DNA from: Bicyclus anynana
Lineage: Eukaryota > Arthropoda > Insecta > Lepidoptera > Nymphalidae
Direction: 5' to 3'
DNA: 64,000 nucleotides
Assembly (NCBI RefSeq): GCF_947172395.1
Contig: NC_069100.1
Span: 11,374,109 to 11,438,108, forward strand
In this document: piece by piece, positions 23,868-35,031 of the stretch
Layout: the number at the start of each line of letters is the position of its first letter
How positions within the stretch are numbered: the first letter of the stretch is position 1
Made by a program: the position numbers and the translations under genes
Notes under the pieces: generated by a model
What the model saw: the letters and a program-made list of their open reading frames with translations, nothing else
What the model was told of the DNA's origin: nothing
Database searches by the model: none

Positions 23868-24020
23868 TATGCGGGCGACGGGGGCAAAGACTGCGCGGGT
23901 GTGAAGTCATACGCGCGGGACAGAGAGAAGGACTGCGCGGGTGTGAAGTCGTGCGCACAGGGCATCACTACCCCCCTTCCGGCCAGCCATCGGGAGTGTT
24001 GCGAACGAATTTACCAAGCT
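23868..24020 (+). repeat. GC-rich repeat I, copy 3, with internal duplication
   Basis: The actgcgcgggtgtgaagtc unit occurs twice (near 23890 and 23933), then ccatcgggagtgttgcgaac. A SINE-A starts directly after. Confidence 0.7.
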
Positions 24021-24033
24021 ATAACTTTCGGAC

Positions 24034-24182
24034 TTTTTTTACTCTTTATACAAGTTAGCCCTTGACTACAATATCACCTGGCGGTAAATGATGATGAAAT
24101 TTAAGATGGAAGCGGGCTAACTCTACTCGACATCTTTGCCGGAAGAGTGGTAACTAGCCACTGCCGAAGCCTCCCACCGACT
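24034..24182 (-). mobile_element. SINE-A, internally deleted
   Basis: Tail and body present (acaagttagcccttgacta ... gaagcgggctaactc), then a jump to atctttgccggaagagtgg and ccgaagcctcccacc. The central flank is missing. Confidence 0.7.
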
Positions 24183-24389
24183 TCAATACTTAATACTTGC
24201 CAACTGCGTCACAGCAACGCAGTTGGTAATACAATAGAGAGGTCCAAGATTCAATTGAAATTCATTTCATCGTCATTTTTATTTCTCTCATTTATTTCTC
24301 TGTATTTAATTTTTATTAATGTTAATAAAATACAAAATATACTATACTCGTAAAACACTGTTAAAATTTTATAAAAAAATTCATCCCTC

Positions 24390-24480
24390 GAGACATTTGA
24401 GTGACCAAGCAACCGGTGGTCAGGGCTCCAGAGTGAGAATTTCAGTATTTCATAGCATACTGTCTCATTTTTGCTAACAA
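24390..24480 (+). repeat. Repeat N, copy 2
   Basis: gagtgaccaagcaaccggtg gtcagggctccagagtgaga, matching 9035. Confidence 0.55.
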
Positions 24481-24530
24481 TTTTTTTTTAATAGGGAAAG
24501 ACATTCCCATTGTTCCCATTCGTCTCCAAT

Positions 24531-24690
24531 TAGAGCCTCAACAGCTCAACGGTAAAGCGCTTGGACTCATCACCGAGGGGTGGTGGTTCGATCCCCACCC
24601 CATTGGACTATTGTCCAAACCACTCCTAATACAGTCTTTCCCGACTAATTTGAGGGGAATGGAAATAATGGTTATATTAAAAAAAAAAAG
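24531..24690 (+). mobile_element. SINE-F, tRNA-derived
   Basis: Head gagcctcaacagctcaacgg taaagcgc (A box) and ggtggttcgatccccaccc (B box), then ggactattgtcc, tttgaggggaatgg and an A-rich end. It stands head-out from the opposite copy at 24691. Confidence 0.75.
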
Positions 24691-24818
24691 ATATAACAAA
24701 TATTCCCATTCCCCTCCAAATCTGTAAATCAGTGCGACAATAGGCCATCTGGCTGGGATCGAACCTATGACCTGTCGGTGTTGAATCCGGCCCCTTTACC
24801 ATTTAGCTATTGAGGGTA
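24691..24818 (-). mobile_element. SINE-F, inverted partner
   Basis: Minus strand: taccctcaatagctaaatgg (A box), cataggttcgatcccagcc (B box), then ggcctattgtcgcactg and a ggaggggaatggg end. The two copies meet tail to tail. Confidence 0.7.
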
Positions 24819-25072
24819 CAACGCTCTCAGATTATGTCACAGCATAATAACATTCTATTCAACATTATACAATGAAATGCAGTACACCCAATAAGAATAA
24901 GCAGTAAATAGGAAACAAAAGTATCACACAATCCAATACCTAATTGATACAATAGGCGTATAGTAGGGTGACCACCATTTTTGTTCACTGGAAACATATT
25001 TAAAGTTAATAAATCAAACAGACTGACATTTTGTAGGGTTTTTTAATGTTCCATCTGCAAGACAAATGGTAT

Positions 25073-25370
25073 CATCATTATCAACCCATCTTCGGCTCAT
25101 TGCTGAGCTCGAGTCTCCTCTCAAAATGAAAGGGGTTAGGCCAATTAGCCCACCACGCTTGCCCAATGCGGATTGGTAAACTTCACACACGCAGAGAATT
25201 AAGAAAATTCTCTGATATGCAGGTTTCCTCACGATGTTTTTCCTTCATCGTTTGAGACACGTGATATTTAATTTTTTAAAATGCACACAACTGAAAAGTT
25301 GAAAGTGCATGCCGGGTTCGAACTCTCACCGTCCGGAATTATATCCACTAGGCTATCACGGCTCTCTAGA
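25073..25370 (-). mobile_element. SINE-B, nearly full length
   Basis: From the tail (atcattatcaacccatcttc) to ccactaggctatcacggctc, which is the complement of the tRNA-like head. Confidence 0.8.
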
Positions 25371-25480
25371 CTAAAATTGGTAATGTCGAAGAAAGCATTA
25401 ACTTACAGACATTATGTAAAAAAAACATTTAAAAAATATTTTTGATTTGGAAGGATGGATTTTGTAAGGGCCAGACTTCA

Positions 25481-25522
25481 ACAATAAGCTTAAGGTTGCT
25501 TAAGCTTAAGGTTGGTTGTTAA
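25481..25522 (+). repeat. Short tandem repeat aagcttaaggttg
   Basis: aataagcttaaggttgctta agcttaaggttggttgttaa: two copies of a 14-base unit. Confidence 0.7.
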
Positions 25523-25726
25523 GGAGCTTGTATAAAGACGGTTTATAGCTGAAGGTACGTGGTGACTCAGACGGGTGACAGAAAAGTCGGTTTTATTCAC
25601 TAGGGTTGTCAAAGTGAGACAATTTCTGTCACTACATATACGTTTATTTTAGGGCAGATTACATAACAGAACTGCTATTTGCATCGCTAACAGATAATGA
25701 AGATTTTCTCTTTTATTTCTTAAATA

Positions 25727-25832
25727 TCTGGTGGGAGGAAACGGCCGTGGATAGGAGTTACCCTACCGGCAATGACGTACCGCCAAGCGATTTAGTGTTT
25801 CGATACGATTTCATGTAGAAACCGAAAGGGAG
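25727..25832 (+). mobile_element. SINE-A fragment
   Basis: Plus-oriented middle part: ctggtgggaggaaacggccg, ttaccctaccggcaatgacg, gccaagcgatttagtg, gtagaaaccgaaagg. Confidence 0.6.
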
Positions 25833-26436
25833 AGCTTTTAGAGCATGAAGAGCTTTTAAGCTAAATTTAAGCGACATGTTTGTACATATTATAAACAAAA
25901 ATTACGTTTCTATCACTACATAATATAAAACTATTTCCCCCTCTGTGTAACTATCTGAACACGCAAAAAGAAAATCCAAAACTACTTATCACATCTCTGA
26001 TGTCTTATCAACTAAATTTTTATGCCGACCCTACTGAAGCGAATTGATATCGGATAATTTAAATTTAATACCGTCCGCAAAAACGCGTATCGAATGCGGC
26101 GTGCGAAAAGCGAAAGTGCACTTTCACTGCAAATCCATCGGTAAAAGTGTTATTTGTACAATCTTATGATATCACTGTACACTTTCGAGTTCAATGACCT
26201 TTGTACTTTTTTGGTTGACCATTCAAACCTTTATTGCATTGTTGACTGCCTCGTTGGGCCGACTATGCGACTTCATATCATGACATCCTGTTAAATTCTT
26301 AGATCAGCTTGCCTGTTCACTAACTTTGGTCTTTCAATGATAGTGAATAGGCCAGCAGAATAGCCCATACTAGACAAACAATAAATTAAACATAAATAAT
26401 AAATTAAAATAAATTACTAACCGTGACTAACTATTA
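25833..26436. other. Gene-free spacer
   Basis: Contains an isolated GC-rich patch (gtatcgaatgcggcgtgcga) near 26090 but no recognisable coding sequence. Confidence 0.4.
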
Positions 26437-26715
26437 AGAGCCGAGCCCATTGGATATGACCTCTGCCTCCGATTCCGGAGGGTGTGGGTCCGAATTCGGT
26501 CCGTGGCGTGAACACAATTTTTTGGTTGCGTGCATTTTAAGAAATTAAATATCACGTGTCTCAAACGGTGAAGAAAAAATTGTGAGGAAACCTGCATACC
26601 AGAGATTTTTCTTAATTCTCTGCGTGTGTGAAGTCTACCAATCCGCATTGGTCCAGCGTGGTGGATTTGGCTTCCCTCTCTCATTCTGAGAAAGCAGTGA
26701 GCCAAATATGGGTTG
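26437..26715 (+). mobile_element. SINE-B
   Basis: Head agccgagcccattggatatg with ggtgtgggtccgaattcggt, the body, and a tail at atatgggttgatcac. Some divergence in the B box. Confidence 0.75.
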
Positions 26716-27084
26716 ATCACACACACACATTACGAACAAACTGGAACTGGAAATGTCGGACGAGCTTTCAGCTTTTTAAAAATTACAGGCATTTATAGGT
26801 CAGATCTGCTGGCCTATTTGCTATTTTGGTCTTTATTATTTATTATCAACCTATTAAAAAATATCAAATCAATTGACAAAATGTCATTTACCTACTGTGC
26901 GATATCCACCAGTAAACACCGGATGTCTAAAATCTCAATGTCGTACATGTCAACTAGCGTATGTCAAAGATAGTGAACTAGCCTGCTGCCTACGATAAAC
27001 GTATCTGTCTAAAAACGATCGGAAAAGATCTAAGAACCTAGATCTTTTCAGATCTGTACATCTAATTTTAAAGATCTGTATTTT

Positions 27085-27252
27085 AAAGAGGTACAACTTG
27101 TTGTATTGTAGGGGGTAATCTCTGGATCTACCAAACCGATTTAAAAAAATCTTTTACCGCTAGAAAGCCACTTTGTTAGTGATATATTTCATTCATGTAT
27201 CTTACCACAGTATCTATACGCGGGTAAAACCATGGAGCTTTGGCTAGTCGCT
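27085..27252 (+). mobile_element. Helitron-like fragment
   Basis: gggggtaatctctggatcta ccaaaccgattt, cgctagaaagccactttg, and an end tttggctagtc. Confidence 0.55.
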
Positions 27253-27605
27253 TATAAGTCATAAACACCTTGCAGTATGAGTTCCTTTTGGGAAAGGGCA
27301 AATAAAAGTTCTTATAGGTTTATGGGTCAATAGATTCAAATGTCAGTTAAATGAAAGCGAAGCTCAGGGTCTCTGGGGTCAGTTTCACCCGGCTTCTCCC
27401 GTGGCCATGCTTTCACCGTGTCGAGTTACGAGCCCCACATAGTCGACGGGTTGTAACGAAACCTCTGAGCTTGGGTTACCTTGTGGGCGAATCTGCGACC
27501 TTCGTGAGTACCTAAGTAGCGTGAAGTTGTAATTGGGTTATTGAATATTTAGTATAATAATATTTTCATTTTCTCCATGAAAACAAGGAATTATAGTCAT
27601 CTTAT

Positions 27606-27712
27606 CGTCCGCTGGATGCTGGCGACTCTTAGACAGTGTTGTTTGGAAGTCTATGCACGAGGCCTATGCCCAGTAGGGGACGTCCATCGGCTGTTAATGA
27701 TTATGATAACAA
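27606..27712 (+). mobile_element. RTE-like LINE 3' fragment
   Basis: Contains the gctggatgctggcgact ... gtttggaagtct ... ggggacgtccatcggctg signature shared with the copy at 1394-1597 and with the minus-strand copies at 28030, 37139 and 48966. Confidence 0.6.
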
Positions 27713-28029
27713 ATCTGCCGATTTCCTCTTCAGAAAACAGCATTTTATAGACACTCCCAAAACACCAAGATCCTAAGGTACTTGCATCCAACGATTCCCT
27801 GCAACTGGGAACTCTTGTTTTTAGCATTAAAAGTTAGCCCATTAAATTATGCGAGATTATAATGTGCCAATTTTCATCAAAATCTGTATTGTAGTTTTTA
27901 TGATATAATTAAATCCAAACGCACGAACTTTCACATTGATAAATAAATATAAATGGTCGATAAAAACCGTTATTGTAGTTATACTGAACAAAATTTAACA
28001 AAAAGAATCATGATCATCAAAATTATTCG

Positions 28030-28370
28030 ATGGATGTCCATTGATGGTCTGCTGCCTCTTTTAAGTACTTCGAAACACCACAACCTTGAGGCGCCAGCAT
28101 CCAGCGATTTAACCCGCTTGATGTCGTCGGTCCAAGTCGGAGGAGTTGATCAACAATGCGCTTTCCGGTGCGGGGTCACTGTTTCAATATCTTGGGGGTG
28201 TCGATCAACTATCACTTTGTAGTGCGGGGTCGCTATTCCAGCACTTTGCGACTCCAACGTCTATCGCTCTTCAAACTATGTGCCCAGTCCATTGCCTTCA
28301 CTTCAGCTTCGCAACTCGTTTGTCTTTGGTTCTTCTGCGGATCTCCTCATTTCTAATTCGAGGCCCATAG
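28030..28370 (-). mobile_element. RTE-like LINE C-terminal fragment, minus strand
   Basis: The minus strand carries the same signature as the RTE tails (gacatcaagcgggtt, ccagcgat-type segment, gtccattgatgg end), continuing upstream into older coding sequence (tgtgcccagtccattgcc...). Broken by indels. Confidence 0.6.
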
Positions 28371-28884
28371 TTAGCGACCAAGTAAACTCGTGCTATCTCT
28401 AAATTTTAAGGAATATTTTTTACAACTGTATTTCGTAACTGTAGGCACAAGTTCATTTCAAGTTATTATTATTACTATAAAATGTATAAATTATGTCAAT
28501 CTACTGCGAAAAATATATATTATTAAATTACACTAAGAATCCTTAACATAAAAAAATAAATATTTACACTATCCAAATGGAAATCTAGACATAAAACGTG
28601 TCCAATACGGAATGGAGTGAGTGAAAACCGGAAGTAAAAGGTTACGTGTACACTGCACTTACATCAGGCTCTCAAGGGGATTTAAGGGAAAGTGTTATAC
28701 TATTATTGTACTTTCAATTGCGTTTCTACAGACATCGTCGCAAAGGAAAGGGTAGGTCTACTAAACCGGCAGTTTGGAACAAAGCCTTACTTTCTTACAT
28801 AACTACCGTTCAGCGGCGAAAAGTTCATATAAGCCGATTCTCGTCGGTTACCTTTAAAAATTCATGCATATTATATACTATGCA

Positions 28885-28950
28885 CTGTATCTCCCGACCC
28901 GCGTGGACCATCAGGAGTGTTACGAACGAATTTGCCGAGCTATAGCCACA
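28885..28950 (+). repeat. GC-rich repeat I, 3' end only
   Basis: ctgtatctcccgacccgcgt then caggagtgttacgaacgaat and tgccgagctatag, followed by a scrap of SINE-A (cgaagcccaccagcc). Confidence 0.55.
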
Positions 28951-29397
28951 GCCGAAGCCCACCAGCCAAAATAACTTACTGGAATTTTGGTTAAAGGAGG
29001 AAGTCTACCTAGATCTGAATTCCATATGAGAGATTTGCATCAAACGCGAATTAGCATTTAAAAAAGGCGCTTTGTCAACTTGTGTACAAACTACAAGTTT
29101 GTCCTTGAGACATTCACGGCTATCTGCTTTCTACGAGCTGTTGACTTTCTCAGGAGAAATGCAGTGTTTGCTGCATAATGCAAATCCACGGGGAGTCGCG
29201 AACTCACGCCCGCTTCAGGGCTGTCAACTAAACGTTGATTTTTTTTACATTTTTAAAAAGTAGATTCTGCTTGACAGGATTACTAAAGCGGTCACCGGTC
29301 ACCTGATATGAAGTGAAAATCTATCTTATACGTCATATAATTCGCTGCCTTGTACGTGTCAAATTCAAATGCTAAGTTTTTTGTTTCGAGTCAGCAT

Positions 29398-29422
29398 ATT
29401 ATTATTATTATTATTATTAAAT
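29398..29422 (+). repeat. (ATT)n microsatellite
   Basis: About eight ATT/TTA triplets in a row. Confidence 0.85.
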
Positions 29423-29689
29423 TATTTAAATATCTAGTTTGTCTGTTTGTGATGAGTGACACCGGTTCGTGGGGCTGAATCTGCGAAGAGTAACAAGGAT
29501 CAAAACAGGTGCTCTTTTTAAAACTCAATTATTATAGTTGATTATATTAATTTTAATTTTTTTACAGTTTCTATGTAATGATGGAGACTTATTAGGATCA
29601 GTCTACATAATTTTGGAGGCTATAGGTTGCCTTCAAGTGTCTCAGGCATTGAAGTCAACCTCAGGCATTAGTGTAAGCCACATTCATTG

Positions 29690-29995
29690 ATTGGTTATCA
29701 GCCTATTTTTACAACTACAGCGCCAAGCCTCTCCTTTCGGGAGAGAGGATAGAGCTTAGACTCACCACGCTGCTCCAATGCAGGTTGGCGGGATTAGGTA
29801 ATATAAAACTAACGTCCACTATCGGATGTTAATAATGATGACTGGAACTGATGGCTTACCGTGTTCTCAGAGGCATGGGAGTGTAACACCACCAACTTCC
29901 CAACCTCGGGCTGACAATATGTTAGAAATTCCTCAGGCCTCATATTTTGCTAGTAATTACAATGACAATCATGCTGGAACCAAGCGGAAGAACTT
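29690..29995 (+). mobile_element. SINE-O type repeat
   Basis: tatcagcctatttttacaac, cctctcctttcgggagagag, caccacgctgctccaatgc and gtgtaacaccaccaacttc. Weaker relatives lie at 15313 and 31143, with a fragment at 20164. Confidence 0.6.
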
Positions 29996-30007
29996 CAGAC
30001 CAGAACT

Positions 30008-30235
30008 TTTTTTTTTTTAATTCTTTACAAGTTAGCCCTTGACTACAATCTCACCTGATGGTAAGTGATGATGCAATCTAAGATGGAAGAGGGCTAACTT
30101 GTTAGGAGGAGGATGAAAATCCAAACCCCTTTCGGTTTCTACACGGCATCGTACCGGAACGCTAAATCGCTTGGCGGTACGTCTTTGCCGGTAGGGTGGT
30201 AACTAGCCACGGCCGAAGCCCCTCACCAGAAAACC
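30008..30235 (-). mobile_element. SINE-A, tRNA head missing
   Basis: Near-intact body from the poly-T stretch (A tail on minus) to ggccgaagcccctcaccag. It lies just left of a different SINE at 30289. Confidence 0.8.
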
Positions 30236-30288
30236 TCAAAACCACCTCAAAACGAAAAGAACAAAGTAATGACAAGACAAAGTTTGAC

Positions 30289-30478
30289 GGCTGCGTGGCG
30301 CAGTAGGTAGTGACCCTGCTTTCTGCATCCACGGCCGTGGGTTCGATTCCCACAACTGGAAAATATTTGTGATGAGCATGGGTGTTTTCCAGTGTCTGTG
30401 TCTATATATACATTATATAGTATTATATAAGTATTTATATGTAGTATATTAATATTAAAAAAAAAAAAAAAGTCGCGA
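30289..30478 (+). mobile_element. SINE-H, tRNA-derived, full length
   Basis: Head ggctgcgtggcgcagtaggt (A box), gccgtgggttcgattcccac (B box), then the family body gaaaatatttgtgatgagca and a long A tail near 30470. Confidence 0.8.
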
Positions 30479-30785
30479 ATGTTCCCTAGTTTCAGACAAA
30501 TCTCAAACATCGACAGTCGACACCCCTATCGTCAAGTAGTTGAGTCATACCCGTTTACTTTCCTCGTTTACTAGAACGGCGACCGTTTTGTACCGACTTA
30601 CTATTAAACGACTTAACATAATCACGATAAGAGTAAAGTACTTTTGCAATTACTTACTTACGTCATTGTTATAAATAATCTACGTTTAGTTTAGTTTGTT
30701 TTAAAACTATGTGATCTGACGTAATACAATCACTTCTCTTCGAAGGTGATCGTTGAAATGATACCATAGGCATATATTGTTAATA

Positions 30786-31105
30786 GAGCCGTGACAGCCC
30801 AGTGGATATGACCTCTGCCTCCGATTTCGGAGGGTGTGGGTTCGAATACGGTCCGGGGCATGCACCTCCAACTTTTCAGTTGTGTGCATTTTAAGAAATT
30901 AAATATCACGTGTCTCAATCGGTGAAGGAAAACATCGTGAGGAAACCTGCATACCAGAGAATTTCTTAATTCTCTGCGTGTGATGTCTGCCAATCCGCAT
31001 TGGGCCAGCGTGGTGGACTATTGGCCTAACCCCTCTCATTCTGAGACGAGACTCGAGCTCAGCAGTGAGCCGTATATGGGTTGATAACGACGACGACGAC
31101 GATAT
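30786..31105 (+). mobile_element. SINE-B, full length, good reference copy
   Basis: Head gagccgtgacagcccagtgg, B box gggttcgaatacggtcc, a complete body (cctccaacttttcagttgtg ... ctctcattctgagacgagac) and a tail of GAT/GAC triplets (gataacgacgacgacgacga). Confidence 0.85.
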
Positions 31106-31142
31106 TGCTAATACATTACATTGATAAACTCTTAAGTAAAGT

Positions 31143-31325
31143 AAATCATTATCAGCTTATTTAACGACCCACGACAAGACCAGCCCCTGTAGCCAAGCGG
31201 CATATCGATTCTCTTTCTTAGATAGCAAACGTTTCGAAAACTAGAAAAATGTATGGCAGGGGCAGGCCTCGCTCCTGCGCTGCACCAATGTGGATTGGCG
31301 AGCTTAGGGTGGCAAACGGTGGCAT
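31143..31325 (+). mobile_element. SINE-O relative, diverged
   Basis: tcattatcagcttatttaac, gacccacgacaagac, gcgctgcaccaatgtggatt; truncated where the Jockey-like tail at 31350 begins. Confidence 0.5.
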
Positions 31326-31349
31326 CCATATATTGCGGATGTCCAGGCA

Positions 31350-31502
31350 ACTCGTACAAAAAGATTTGCATCTACATTTCTAAATCGTACAGCAAAAATT
31401 TGGAATGCCCTTCCGACGTTTGTGTTTCCTGACACATATAATTTGGACACCTTCAAAGCTAGAGTGAATAGGCATCTTCTAGGTAAGCGCGCTCCAACTT
31501 AG
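31350..31502 (+). pseudogene. Jockey-like LINE reverse transcriptase C-terminus
   Basis: One open frame of 50 codons: TRTKRFASTFLNRTAKIWNA, LPTFVFPDTYNLDTFKARVN, RHLLGKRAPT-stop. The RT..F..T.R.WN.LP..VFP..Y.L..FK.RV.R.L pattern is the well-known end of Jockey-type polymerases. The following bases (accgcattaatgcttaccatcaggc...) look like its short 3' UTR. Confidence 0.8.
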
Positions 31503-31584
31503 ACCGCATTAATGCTTACCATCAGGCTTAATTGTAGTCAAGCGCTGGCATAAAAAAGGGTGAGAATCTTTACTTTAAATAAGA

Positions 31585-31745
31585 CAGAAGGGCTGGCTCA
31601 TTTTTCGCGCAAAGGATCAGCCTGGCTGTCCAGCGCGGAAATGCAGCCAGTATTCTTGCCACCATTCCACGTGGGCGTGATTTGTTTAGTAATTAGGTTA
31701 AGTTAGCTTAAGTTCCTTATTGTATTCTTTCTCTTTAAATAATAA
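31585..31745 (+). mobile_element. LINE 3' end (QRGNAASI family)
   Basis: In frame: GSFFAQRISLAVQRGNAASI then LATIPRGRDLF-stop, followed by ttagcttaagttccttattg and an AT-rich tail. The same 3' end recurs at 17755, 62100 and (minus) 6162. Confidence 0.7.
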
Positions 31746-31818
31746 ATCTGCAGAGAGGTTAATTCTGTACTGTGGCATAGCTCGTCCGGGGAAGTACTGC
31801 CGCCTGCTTATATCATGT

Positions 31819-32146
31819 GTCTTAACCTCAGACCAATTATTGTATAGGACCTGCCTCGCTGGACGTTACTTTTCTGTCAAAGTATATGATCAACGATCTA
31901 ATGCGATTATAGAAACTGTCTCTATAGTATTGATGTTAAATAGTTGTAATCGTGTTCGTCGGTTAAAGAGCTCCGTAAAAATACCTTTTTGTGTAATTGA
32001 ATTGTGTAAAAAACGAGCAAAAACTTCTAGTTTAGTATAAGATATATACCAAATCTAAGCTCGTTTTCTTCAGAAAATGACAGACAATTTTGTTCGTGAC
32101 AATGAGTGCGATACAGGTCCTTCTATAATTGGTCTGAGGTCTTAAC
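31819..32146. mobile_element. hAT-type MITE with perfect 8-bp target duplication
   Basis: The element 31827-32138 (312 bp) starts ctcagaccaattat and ends ataattggtctgag, giving perfect 14-bp terminal inverted repeats and longer imperfect ones. It is flanked by gtcttaac on both sides (31819-31826, 32139-32146). An 8-bp duplication is typical of the hAT superfamily. It encodes no transposase, so it is non-autonomous. Confidence 0.88.
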
Positions 32147-32177
32147 ACATACCTCAAAACTTTATATTTTTTCTTCT

Positions 32178-32315
32178 GATTGTGTGGCCCTTAATGGGAC
32201 CCCAGCGGCGTTACCAGGGGCTTGGGCTACCGCAGAAGTATCGCCTGATGGGTCCCGAAGGCAGAAGCAGAAGAGATAGACGGAACGACTCTCTAAGGGT
32301 GTCTCCTCTGAGACT
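32178..32315 (+). repeat. Unclassified repeat M, copy 1
   Basis: Shares cgcctgatgggtcccgaagg, cagaagcagaagagatagac and ggaacgactctctaag with 60145-60265. Both copies lie near hAT-type MITEs. Confidence 0.6.
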
Positions 32316-32487
32316 CAAATTTATATGCCAATAGTGGGACGTGTTTCTTGAATGTCGTGGTAAGTGTTGCTTTGTTTATAAATTATGCTTTACCATTTAC
32401 GAGTACCTTCAGATGTTTCACCTGCTTAGTCCATCAATTGTTCTTGAACTTAGTCGATACCGTGTCTTTAAGAAAAATATCCGAGAA

Positions 32488-32828
32488 GTATTTTTTTTTT
32501 TTATTCTTACAAGTTAGCCCTTGACAACAATCTCACCTGATTGTAAGTGATGATGCAGTCTAAGATGGAAGCGGGCTAACTTGTTAGGAGGAGTATGAAA
32601 ATCCACACCCCTTTCGGTTTCTACACGGCATCGTACCGGAACGCTAAATCGCTTGGCGTGTACGTCGTACGTTGTACGTCTTTGCCGGATGGTAACTAGC
32701 CACGGCCAAAGCCTCCAACCAGCCAGACCTGGACAAATTAAGAAAATCTCAATCTACCCAGCCGGGGATCGAACCCAGGACCTCCGTCTTGTAAATCCAC
32801 CGAGCGTACCACTGCGCCACGGAGGCCG
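32488..32828 (-). mobile_element. SINE-A, full-length tRNA-derived SINE
   Basis: On the minus strand the head reads GGCCTCCGTGGCGCAGTGGT (A box) then GGTCCTGGGTTCGATCCCCG (B box), followed by the family body and an A-rich tail. This is the RNA polymerase III promoter layout of a tRNA-derived SINE. It is the reference copy in this window. Confidence 0.85.
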
Positions 32829-33149
32829 TCAAAATTAGTATTTATTAGTTAATGTAGTATTATTTATTTAATAAAAATAAATAAAGGAACCTACCATAGT
32901 CGTGAACCATTGCATTGTGTCTATTTACACTCATATAAGATGGTCTTAAGTAAAGAATATTGGAAGGGCACGAATCACTTGCACGTGAAATGGTTTTTTT
33001 ATGGAAATGGGTACAACAGGATAGGTTAGATCGACAACAAATAAAAAAAATATTCATGCTAAAAAAATTACTATTCTATTTTATTCATGAAAAATCACAA
33101 ACAAATATTTATGGTAACTCTCAGATCACTAAAATGCATAACATCTAAA

Positions 33150-33950
33150 TATTACAATATTTTTTTTTTATTATAAATAATAAATCATTGAGTAAATTTC
33201 TGCATCTAACAATTATAATCACTGTATTACTGTATATATTGAATTTGATATCTAAAAAATAATACTAATAACTATTTCTATAAAAATACATCAAATCAAT
33301 TATTCGAAATAATTTAAATTATTATTATTTTTATAAATATTTTTTTTTCTATGTTTATACCCAAAATATGTCTTATACAATAAATATACAAAGTATCAAA
33401 TAATGTTATACTTAATATAAAATGTATATTTGATCGTCAAATCAACGCAAAAGTCACAGTTTTAAGTCAAATTGACAATTGTTTAATATATAATACTAAA
33501 TTTAAAACTATATTTCTTAAGAAGAATATGGTAATTAAAAACCTATTGTGATATAAATTCTTATACTTAATTTAGAAAATAACAAAATACTTGTATTAAA
33601 ATTATTAATTATATTAAATTAAAATAAAGAAAAATGCAAAACAATTCGATACATTGTCAGTGTAAATAAAAATGTCTCATTATAAAAAGTGGCAGTGGAA
33701 ATTTACCTTTGACTTTACTAGATATATTAAAAATAAATAAAATGTAAACGTTCTCAAAGTTCTATTTGTATAGTTCCTCTGGACCTAATCAGTAATGTTA
33801 AATATAGTACGAATGTTAATTAATAATATACAAATTAATATAAATAAATATTTCGTTCTAGTTTTATACTTACTTCTGACGTAAGTGTTATCGTTTCAAT
33901 ATCAGATTAATGGTTGATCAACCAATCGATAAACATTTCGCTTCATTCCA
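33150..33950 (-). other. Probable 3' UTR of the PAN gene
   Basis: About 800 bp of very AT-rich, repeat-free sequence follows the stop codon. The most usable AATAAA on the minus strand is at 33173-33168, which would place the cleavage site near 33150. Repeat-derived sequence starts just beyond (from 32830 downward). The end point is inferred. Confidence 0.4.
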
Positions 33951-35031
33951 TTAACTTTTTATACCTTCGGTAGCATTTTTATTCTTTTCTCTTTCTAACA
34001 ATCTCTTTCTTACTTCTTCAGGGTTGTATCTCTTTTTATAAACCCTCCTCACGCGTCTTATTGGATTAGTGTTTCGAGTTCTAATGTTTTTTTTCTTTGT
34101 ACTCGCTGTTGGTATCACAGAAGGTGCACGGTTCTCTTCGAGACGTAGGTTCTTTGCACGTCGCGATGAATTTGTATACAACTCCCTTTGGTCTCTGATC
34201 GTTGCATCATAAAACACCTTCCCATTTACAACTGCTTTTCTTATATTCTCAGTAGTTGCAGTACTCAACACTCTTGGCGGTCTAACAAAAGTTGTCTCGC
34301 TCACTTCGAGACTTTTGTCATTTATAAATTTACTTTTCTCTATATCGTCTTTGGATACTTTTTGTATAACACCTCTCCTTTCTGTTGTTGGGAATCTGTT
34401 ACCAAAATTAAAATCTATGAAATCTTTATCCAGCGATATACTCTTTGATTCCAAGTCTTTTTGCGAACGTTTATGTATAACTAGTTTTCCTGCACGTCTT
34501 GACGCTAAAAGTCTTCCTATAGCTTCGATTTGTTTCTCCTCTGCTTCTAAAGTCTTAAAATCAGATATTTTGTCACCTTTAACGTCTTCTATATCGTAAA
34601 CTTCAATCGATTTAGTGAAATCATGAAGCTTTCCATCTATTCCACTAATTATATCTTCCTCTTCTATGTTAGAAACGACAGGCTTACTCTGTGTATCTGT
34701 ATTGTTAATTTTTATTTGTGTTTCGGTAACACTTTCCAATACAGTTTCATTAACTTCTGGTTTATAAGTAGTTGTTGTTTGATTATCTACTTTGAGTTCA
34801 TAGATATCGTCTTCGTCTCCTGTGATATTTATTCTTTTTTCGGCTCTAGGATTGTTGTCCACAGATCTACTTTCTAAATCGTTTTCCGCAGGTTTGTCTA
34901 TGTTTAAGCGTTTTGTATCAGGTTTGTCTTTGGGTCGGATGTCGTATCTCTCAGTGGTTGTAGTCTCGTTGTATCTGAAGTACGTCATGTTTGGCGGTGG
35001 GCCTTTGTGTAGATACGCTACTGGCCAGTAC
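33951..35031 (-). CDS. Exon 18: terminal exon, glycosylatable acidic tail and basic end
   Basis: Acceptor cttttccag; stop TAA at 33953-33951. Residues 1050-1409, RYWPVAYLHKGPPPN... The body is rich in Asp, Glu, Thr, Ser and Lys and holds about eight N-x-S/T sequons (NMT, NET, NIT, NQT, NET, NNT, NSS, NAT), fitting a secreted glycoprotein. The last 60 residues are strongly basic (RRVRRVYKKRYN, RKRLLEREK). No cysteine and no membrane anchor. The ORF extends ten codons upstream of the acceptor into the intron, but the splice joins perfectly, so that ATG is not a start. Confidence 0.92.

Larger units (their letters stand above)
28371..29689. other. Gene-free spacer
   Basis: Holds only the repeat I end (28885) and the ATT run. 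The 99-codon ORF at 28646 shows no domain and ends inside the repeat, so I do not call it. Confidence 0.45.

Noticed and set aside
28646..28945. 99-codon plus-strand ORF
   Set aside because: Ends inside dispersed repeat I, no recognisable domain.
30289..30360. tRNA gene on the plus strand
   Set aside because: tRNA-like head runs straight into a SINE body and poly(A); same layout as other SINE-H copies.
32740..32828. tRNA gene on the minus strand
   Set aside because: A and B boxes are present, but the sequence is the head of a SINE shared with 50609 and 62508 and does not close a tRNA acceptor stem.
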